From NCBI GenBank assembly GCA_041592335.1, contig JBFHQE010000029.1, positions 1 through 26,477 of the forward strand: DNA of 26,477 nt, read 5' to 3'. The position numbers and the translations under genes are program-made. The stretch is from JBFHQE01 sp041592335 (GTDB lineage Bacteria; Pseudomonadota; Gammaproteobacteria; Thiohalobacterales; Thiohalobacteraceae). The notes under the pieces were generated by a model, which saw only the letters and a list, made by a program, of their open reading frames with translations, had not been told where the DNA came from and did not search any database. Positions 21,500 to 26,477 of this stretch are shown in pieces. Each line of letters begins with the position of its first letter. Position 1 is the first letter of the stretch.

Positions 21500-24400
21500 T
21501 TAACTCGCCAATGCCTCTAACGCTGCCTCAACAACTTCAACACGCTTGTCGAATTTCTCCATGGGCGCTGTCAGCTTCAGTTTAAAACCACCATCCAGCT
21601 TATAGCGATGCGGTTCGGTCTGGATTAAACGAATCACATCTTCCGGTTTCACGCTCGGCGTGTCATTGAATTCAATCCGGCCGCTTTCCGCGCCCACATC
21701 GATTTTCTTCACGCCCAGCGGCAGGGCCTTGAGCTTCAGCTCGGTAATGGCAAACAGGCTTTTTACCGGGCTCGGCAACAGGCCGAAGCGATCGATCATC
21801 TCGATTTGCAGGTCTTTAAGCGCGTCCAGTGAATCGGCACTGGCAATACGCTTGTACAGGATCAGACGGGTGTGAATATCCGGCAGGTAATCATCCGGGA
21901 TAACGGCTGGCATATGCAGGTCAACCTCGGCGCCATGATCCAGCGGTCGGTCAAGATCCGGTTCCTTGCCTTCCCTGAGCGATTTCACGGCACGTTCCAG
22001 CAGTTCGGCATACATGGTGAAGCCGATTTCCTGGATCTGGCCACTTTGTTCATCGCCGAGCAGTTCACCGGCACCGCGGATTTCCAGGTCATGCGTGGCT
22101 AGCGAGAAACCGGAGCCCAGTTCTTCGAGTGACTCTATGGCTTCCAGCCGCTTGATGGCATCCGGTGTCATCGCCTTACGGTGCGGCGTGACCAGGTAGG
22201 CATAAGCGCGATGATGCGAGCGTCCGACACGACCGCGCAACTGATGCAGTTGCGCAAGCCCGAGATGATCGGCGCGATTGATGATGATGGTGTTGGCGGT
22301 CGGTACATCGATACCGCTTTCGATAATCGTGGTACAGACCAGCAGGTTGCTTCGGCGGTGATAAAAATCGAGCATTACCTGTTCCAGCTCGCGTTCACGC
22401 ATCTGGCCGTGACCGATAGCCACGGTGGCTTCAGGCACCAGCTTCGCCAGGTCGCGCGCCTGTTTTTCGATGGTCTCAACCTTGTTGTGCAGGAAATAAA
22501 CTTGGCCGCCGCGTTTGATTTCGCGCAGACAGGCTTCGCGTATACCCTGGTCGTTCCATTCGCTGACAAAGGTCTTGATCGCCGAACGTTCGGCCGGTGG
22601 CGTGGCGATAATGGACAGGTCGCGCAATCCGGCCATGGCCATGTTGAGCGTGCGCGGAATCGGGGTCGCGGTCAGTGTTAACAGGTCCACTTCGGCACGC
22701 AGCGATTTCAGTTTTTCCTTTTGCCGCACGCCAAAGCGATGTTCTTCATCGATGATCACCAGGCCAAGATTTTTATACTTGACCGATTCCTGCAGCACCT
22801 TGTGCGTGCCGATAACAATATCGATGGTGCCATTCGCCAGCGCATCGAGCACCGCCGTTTGTTGCTTGCCGGTTTTGAATCGCGACAGGGATTCAATCTT
22901 GATCGGCCAGTCGGCCATGCGGTCCTGGAAATTATTGAAGTGTTGCTGGGCGAGCAGGGTGGTCGGCACCAGCACCACGACCTGCTTGCCACTGCTGGCG
23001 GCAACAAAGGCGGCACGCATCGCGACTTCGGTTTTGCCGAAGCCAACGTCGCCACAGACCACGCGATCCATCGGTTTATCGGCAGCCATATCCTCGAGCA
23101 CTGCTTCGATCGCCGCCATCTGGTCCGGTGTTTCCTCGAACGGGAAAGCCGCGGCAAACTGACGGTACTCGTCGGAATGGATATCGAAGGCATGGCCGGA
23201 ACGTGCGGCACGCTTGGCATGAATGGCCAATAGTTCTGCCGCGACATCATGCGCGCGTTCGGCGGCCTTGCGTTTTGCCTTTGCCCAGTGTTCGCTACCC
23301 AGTTTATGCAGGGGCGCGGCTTCTTCCGAAGTGCCGGTGTAGCGCCCTATCAAATGCAGCGAAGACACCGGCACATACAGCTTGTCGCCACCGGCATATT
23401 CGAGCGTTAAAAATTCATTCTCCTGGTTGCCGACAGCCAGTTTCTGCAGTCCGAGGAAACGTCCGACACCATGATCTTCATGTACCACCGGTGCGCCAAT
23501 GCGCAGGTCGGTCAGGTCATTGATGATGGTAGCGGGATCGCGCGCGGCCTTGCGCTTGCCGCGCACCTGGCGCGCACGCTGACCCAGTAACTGGGTTTCC
23601 GTGATGATCGCCAGTTTGTGGCTTTCGAATATAACGCCCTGTTCCAGCGGTGAAACGCACAGGTTCAGTTGTTCGGTCGAGGCAATAAAATCCTGCCAGT
23701 CATTGACCTGATGCGGAACGATCTTTACATCGCGTAACAGGTCGCGCAGGTACTCACGCCGACCGGTGGACTCCGCCGAGAAAAGCAGCCTGCCGTCGAA
23801 ACCGTCGATAAAGGTTTTGAGTTGCGCGGCCGGATCGGCCATGCGCGGCTTGAGGCTGATATCGGGCAGCTTGACCGCCTGGAAATTCACATCATTGGCG
23901 CGCGGCTCCATCAACTCGAAATTATTCAGTTCGATCTGGCCGTAGTGACTTAATGTCCCTGACAACTGTTCGGGAGAAAGATACAGACGTCCCGGTTCGA
24001 GGATAGGGCGCTCGGTGTCGTAGCGACGCTGCTCATAGCGCGCATTCACATCCTGCCAGAAAGAATCGGCGGCTTCCGGCATACCCGGTAACCAGACAAA
24101 CAATGCATTGTCCGGCAGGTAATCAAACAGGGTGACCATCCCGTCGAAGAACAGGGGCTGATAATATTCAATGCCACTGGGCGTGATGGCTTCGCTGACA
24201 TCGCGATACACCGGGCAGGATTGAGGTTCACCTTCGAACTGCTTGCGCCAGTGTTGCCGGAAGGCCTTGATGGCGTCCTTGTCGAAGGGAAATTCGCGTG
24301 CCGGTAGCAGGTTGATGGCCTCGACTTTCTCCACCGAACGTTGCGTTTCCGGATCGAAGGTGCGAATGCTTTCAATCTCGTCATCGAACAGGTCGAGGCG

Positions 24401-24979
24401 ATAGGGCAGGTTGCTACCCATCGGATAGACATCCAGGATCGAGCCACGCACGGCATATTCACCGTGTTCCATCACCTGGGATACGCAACTGTAACCCGCC
24501 TGTTCGAAGCGCAGCCGCATGCTATCGATGTCCAGACGTTCGCCCACGCTGACCACCAGGCTGCGGCCATGAATGTAATCCTGCGGCGCGACACGCTGCA
24601 TCAGGGTCGATGCGGGCAGAATCAGCAGACCCTGTTTCATCTCCGGCAGGCGATACAGCGTCTCGATACGTTGCGAAATAATGTCCTGATGCGGAGAGAA
24701 GGCATCGTAGGCCAGGTTTTCCCAGTCAGGGAAATGAAGTGCGTTAGCAGCCGCTGCGGGACTGAAAAACGCCAGCTCCTGCTCCAGTCGTTCGGATTGT
24801 TGCTGCCCTTCGGTAATCACCACCACGGGCGCCGACGTTTGGCGCAGCAGTTGGGCAAGCGCGTGCGGCAGCGAGTCACCGTACAGGCGACTCCAGCGGA
24901 TGCGCTCGCTGGGAGCCGGAACGGGCAGCGGATCGTTAATATCTTCTAATTTAGAATCAACTGATTGCGTTTGATTCAT
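21500..24979 (-). CDS. mfd: Transcription-repair coupling factor Mfd
   Basis: Cytoplasmic ATP-driven translocase of 1159 residues (E. coli 1148) that removes RNA polymerase stalled at DNA damage and recruits UvrA. Domains in order: UvrB-like UvrA-binding region about 20-350 (Gly-Glu-Tyr-Ala-Val-Arg-Gly-Ser at 173-180); RNA-polymerase-interaction domain about 490-555; RecG-like motor about 600-960 with Walker A Gly-Asp-Val-Gly-Phe-Gly-Lys-Thr at 643-650, the Asp-Glu-Glu-His box at 744-747 and Thr-Ala-Thr-Pro-Ile-Pro-Arg-Thr at 770-777; C-terminal regulatory domain about 1000-1159. All motifs are intact. ATG at 24979 is preferred to a TTG one codon earlier. The ribosome site is poor. It lies 59 bases after the porin-like gene, same strand. 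Confidence 0.97.
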   Translation of the reverse strand: MNQTQSVDSKLEDINDPLPVPAPSERIRWSRLYGDSLPHALAQLLRQTSAPVVVITEGQQQSERLEQELAFFSPAAAANALHFPDWENLAYDAFSPHQDIISQRIETLYRLPEMKQGLLILPASTLMQRVAPQDYIHGRSLVVSVGERLDIDSMRLRFEQAGYSCVSQVMEHGEYAVRGSILDVYPMGSNLPYRLDLFDDEIESIRTFDPETQRSVEKVEAINLLPAREFPFDKDAIKAFRQHWRKQFEGEPQSCPVYRDVSEAITPSGIEYYQPLFFDGMVTLFDYLPDNALFVWLPGMPEAADSFWQDVNARYEQRRYDTERPILEPGRLYLSPEQLSGTLSHYGQIELNNFELMEPRANDVNFQAVKLPDISLKPRMADPAAQLKTFIDGFDGRLLFSAESTGRREYLRDLLRDVKIVPHQVNDWQDFIASTEQLNLCVSPLEQGVIFESHKLAIITETQLLGQRARQVRGKRKAARDPATIINDLTDLRIGAPVVHEDHGVGRFLGLQKLAVGNQENEFLTLEYAGGDKLYVPVSSLHLIGRYTGTSEEAAPLHKLGSEHWAKAKRKAAERAHDVAAELLAIHAKRAARSGHAFDIHSDEYRQFAAAFPFEETPDQMAAIEAVLEDMAADKPMDRVVCGDVGFGKTEVAMRAAFVAASSGKQVVVLVPTTLLAQQHFNNFQDRMADWPIKIESLSRFKTGKQQTAVLDALANGTIDIVIGTHKVLQESVKYKNLGLVIIDEEHRFGVRQKEKLKSLRAEVDLLTLTATPIPRTLNMAMAGLRDLSIIATPPAERSAIKTFVSEWNDQGIREACLREIKRGGQVYFLHNKVETIEKQARDLAKLVPEATVAIGHGQMRERELEQVMLDFYHRRSNLLVCTTIIESGIDVPTANTIIINRADHLGLAQLHQLRGRVGRSHHRAYAYLVTPHRKAMTPDAIKRLEAIESLEELGSGFSLATHDLEIRGAGELLGDEQSGQIQEIGFTMYAELLERAVKSLREGKEPDLDRPLDHGAEVDLHMPAVIPDDYLPDIHTRLILYKRIASADSLDALKDLQIEMIDRFGLLPSPVKSLFAITELKLKALPLGVKKIDVGAESGRIEFNDTPSVKPEDVIRLIQTEPHRYKLDGGFKLKLTAPMEKFDKRVEVVEAALEALAS

Positions 24980-25038
24980 CAAGTAATTTCACATCTATGC
25001 TTATCGGTCGGGGCGCGTATTGTCCCACAGAGGTGGAA

Positions 25039-26238
25039 TCAGAAGTAGTAGGTCAGTTCCGCCTGTATGTAGTCATCGTTGCGGATACTGCCAAACAGGC
25101 TGCCTGGTTTGATGTTGGTATTAAAGCGGGCTTCGATGGCGGCTTTCCAGCGGTCGCCCAGGCGGCGGCTGGCCTCCATCGAGTAAAGTCGTTCGTCATT
25201 GTCCATATCCTGAATGATGCCAAACAACAGCTCGGTTGACTGCACATCGTTCATGGCCAGGCGCGCACCGATCATCAGGTCATCCTGGAACAGTGTTGTT
25301 GCCCTGTCGCCACGGTCATCGAACAGGTATTCCGTGATCAGTCCCAGGTCGGCGGCCGAATCAAAGATACCGACCAGGGTATATTCGAATCCACCGGCAA
25401 CGGCCGTGTAGCGATCGCCCTGGCCATCGCGCGTGATCCACTCCAGCTTCCACAGCCATTCAGCGGTTGTGAGCTGCGCGTCCAGGCTGGTCTGGTTGAT
25501 GAGCGGGTAATAGGGAGTCAGTACCGGATTGCCATTACCATCCAGCGCGGGAATCAAACTGGGTTCGCGGCTGGTGCCATAAAAATGCGCAACACCCAGG
25601 TCCCAATCACCGATAAAGCGCGACCAGCGCACGGCCCAATCGGTATGTCCTCGGCCGTTGTCCGCTTCGAATTGCGGGTTATCCACATCGACGACCGGTT
25701 GTGAGCGTAACCGACCATCAACACCGGGAAAGGTCCGTTCGCGAAAGCCGGGGAGCATGAACAGGTTCCAGTTGCCCAGGTCTGTTATCCAGGTGAAGTT
25801 CGCCATTGGCTGGCCGAGTTTGTCTTCGCCATCGGTGTTTTCTATCAGGTCGGTCTGGTTAACGATGTCGACCAGGTGTACCGACTCGGTCACGCCCCAG
25901 AAAACCTTGTTGATACCGACACGCAGTTCCCAGTCATCTTTGACCGTCAACCAGAACAGCTCGCGAATATCGGCATGGGTGCGCTCGTCGTCGTGATTAT
26001 CCACTCTGAAGAAAGGCGTAAAGGTAATGCTGTCATCGCCATCGTTCCACGCGGTGTAATATTCAAACTCTCCGCTGAGCGACAGGTTGGGTGAATCCTC
26101 CTGCGGGGCATATAAGGCGTCATTGGGAAAGACGCGCATCTCGGCGCTAATAAAGCTGTTGATTTCAGACAGGCGTTCCGCGGCAAAACTAGCCGTCGGC
26201 AATAAAGCACAGAGAGCGATAGGTAACAGGTTTTTCAT
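25039..26238 (-). CDS. Outer-membrane beta-barrel (porin-like) protein
   Basis: Protein of 399 residues with a signal peptide at about 1-19 (ending Ser-Phe-Ala) and a C-terminus of Glu-Leu-Thr-Tyr-Tyr-Phe, the terminal aromatic signature recognised by the BAM machinery. The rest alternates short amphipathic strands rich in Trp, Tyr and Phe with polar turns, as in porins; acidic residues dominate. I cannot name a family with confidence; Gly-Val-Thr-Glu near residue 115 and the Trp-rich stretches recall alginate-export or DUF1302-like porins. No Shine-Dalgarno site is visible before the ATG, and a terminator hairpin ends 17 bases upstream, so the promoter location is unclear. The mfd start is 59 bases downstream. 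Confidence 0.75.
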   Translation of the reverse strand: MKNLLPIALCALLPTASFAAERLSEINSFISAEMRVFPNDALYAPQEDSPNLSLSGEFEYYTAWNDGDDSITFTPFFRVDNHDDERTHADIRELFWLTVKDDWELRVGINKVFWGVTESVHLVDIVNQTDLIENTDGEDKLGQPMANFTWITDLGNWNLFMLPGFRERTFPGVDGRLRSQPVVDVDNPQFEADNGRGHTDWAVRWSRFIGDWDLGVAHFYGTSREPSLIPALDGNGNPVLTPYYPLINQTSLDAQLTTAEWLWKLEWITRDGQGDRYTAVAGGFEYTLVGIFDSAADLGLITEYLFDDRGDRATTLFQDDLMIGARLAMNDVQSTELLFGIIQDMDNDERLYSMEASRRLGDRWKAAIEARFNTNIKPGSLFGSIRNDDYIQAELTYYF

Positions 26239-26255
26239 GGCCGCAGTGTAACAAC

Positions 26256-26290
26256 AAAAAGGGGACAGAATTAAATTCCGTCCCCCCTTT
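26256..26290 (-). terminator. Hairpin terminator for the truncated DsrE2-like gene
   Basis: On the - strand GGGGAC, one mismatch, GAATT, a one-base loop, then AATTC, mismatch and GTCCCC (plus-strand arms 26261-26272 and 26274-26285), followed by a run of T (A-run 26256-26260 on the + strand). It is a good intrinsic terminator for the gene ending at 26352. Similar GGGGACAGAATTnAATTCTGTCCCC palindromes recur in many proteobacterial genomes as dispersed repeats, so it may be one of those as well. Confidence 0.65.
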
Positions 26291-26296
26291 ATTTGC

Positions 26297-26346
26297 TGTA
26301 GGAGCGGCCTTGACCGCGAACCGTTGCGAGCAAGCGCGCTCCTACA
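26297..26346. repeat. REP-like palindromic element
   Basis: TGTAGGAGCG (26297-26306) and CGCTCCTACA (26337-26346) form a perfect ten-base terminal inverted repeat around a core with a further GCGG/CCGC pair (26304-26307 and 26314-26317). The TGTAGGAGCGGC... start is the common REP sequence of pseudomonads and relatives, often multiplied by RAYT transposases and found at transcript ends. No RAYT gene is in this window. Confidence 0.75.
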
Positions 26347-26351
26347 ACGTC

Positions 26352-26477
26352 TTAGATGAACAAACAGACGTCGGAGTCTTTCGCGATCGGCAGGAAGTAG
26401 GTCGCACCCACGTAATCCACGCCGTCGATGAACTCGTTGTGGTTGAAACCGAATACGTCCACGGTCATCTGGCAGGC
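26352..26477 (-). CDS. DsrE2-like sulfur-transfer family protein, C-terminal fragment
   Basis: Only the last 41 residues are inside the window; the start lies beyond the right edge. They read Ala-Cys-Gln-Met-Thr-Val-Asp-Val-Phe-Gly at the beginning, then Phe-Ile-Asp-Gly-Val and Tyr-Val-Gly-Ala-Thr-Tyr-Phe-Leu, ending Val-Cys-Leu-Phe-Ile. The Ala-Cys-x-Met pattern followed by Asp-Gly-Val and Val-Gly-Ala-x-Thr, and the Leu-Phe-Ile terminus, are characteristic of the DsrE2/YeiE-like DsrE-superfamily proteins found with TusA and rhodanese in sulfur oxidisers. The Cys is the likely sulfur-binding site. It is terminated by the hairpin 60 bases downstream. Confidence 0.75.
   Translation of the reverse strand, partial: ACQMTVDVFGFNHNEFIDGVDYVGATYFLPIAKDSDVCLFI

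Noticed and set aside
1..26477. CRISPR array, prophage, insertion sequence or defence island
   Set aside because: No regularly spaced repeats, transposase, integrase, phage structural or Cas-like genes were seen; only a toxin-antitoxin pair is of that kind.

Overview
The window reads as a chromosomal segment of a gammaproteobacterium with a moderately GC-rich genome. The gene content fits this class: mfd next to a csiV-type gene, nagZ close to hpt and an S-methyl-5'-thioinosine phosphorylase, a potABCD operon, and a GGDEF/EAL protein beside a chemotaxis receptor. Two DsrE-superfamily genes (one truncated by the right edge) and a two-domain periplasmic thioredoxin-like protein suggest a sulfur-metabolising lineage. 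That last point is inference. No rRNA, tRNA, CRISPR array, transposase or integrase was seen.

Layout. Positions 1-1560 are a visibly AT-rich stretch with three small exported or membrane-anchored proteins of unknown function, one built from two tandem Cys-containing repeats. From 1580 to 3972 come a YqaA/DedA-type membrane protein, a periplasmic double-thioredoxin protein, a small four-helix membrane protein and a GNAT acetyltransferase, all on the + strand. A RelE/HigB-type toxin and its XRE antitoxin (4064-4607) follow behind a strong-looking promoter that leaves almost no 5' leader. Convergent to them is a complete spermidine/putrescine importer, potA-potB-potC-potD, running on the - strand from 8426 down to 4617.

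Positions 8593-9447 encode a secreted glycine-rich protein whose architecture resembles the glycine-rich tips of phage tail fibres. It converges on a two-gene - strand signalling unit: a GGDEF-EAL cyclic-di-GMP enzyme followed by a methyl-accepting chemotaxis protein (12646 down to 9459).

Positions 12760-20353 hold ten + strand genes with junctions from a 17 bp overlap to a 14 bp gap, almost certainly one transcription unit. They are two oligopeptide-type ABC permeases, NagZ, an MscS channel, a patatin-like hydrolase, a DsrE-like protein, hypoxanthine phosphoribosyltransferase, S-methyl-5'-thioinosine phosphorylase, a Bcp-type peroxiredoxin and a DUF4202 protein. Two themes stand out: cell-wall recycling or peptide transport with envelope stress, and purine salvage in which the phosphorylase releases hypoxanthine, the substrate of the neighbouring phosphoribosyltransferase.

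The right end is on the - strand: a truncated DsrE2-like gene, a hairpin terminator, a REP-like palindrome, an outer-membrane porin-like protein, mfd, a MITE-like repeat, csiV and a YCII-family protein. The strongest leads are the exported phage-tip-like glycine-rich protein, the ten-gene operon with an ABC permease pair lacking ATPase and binding protein, the tandem-repeat Cys protein and the near-leaderless toxin promoter. I did not find a complete, clearly new multi-gene defence or mobile system.
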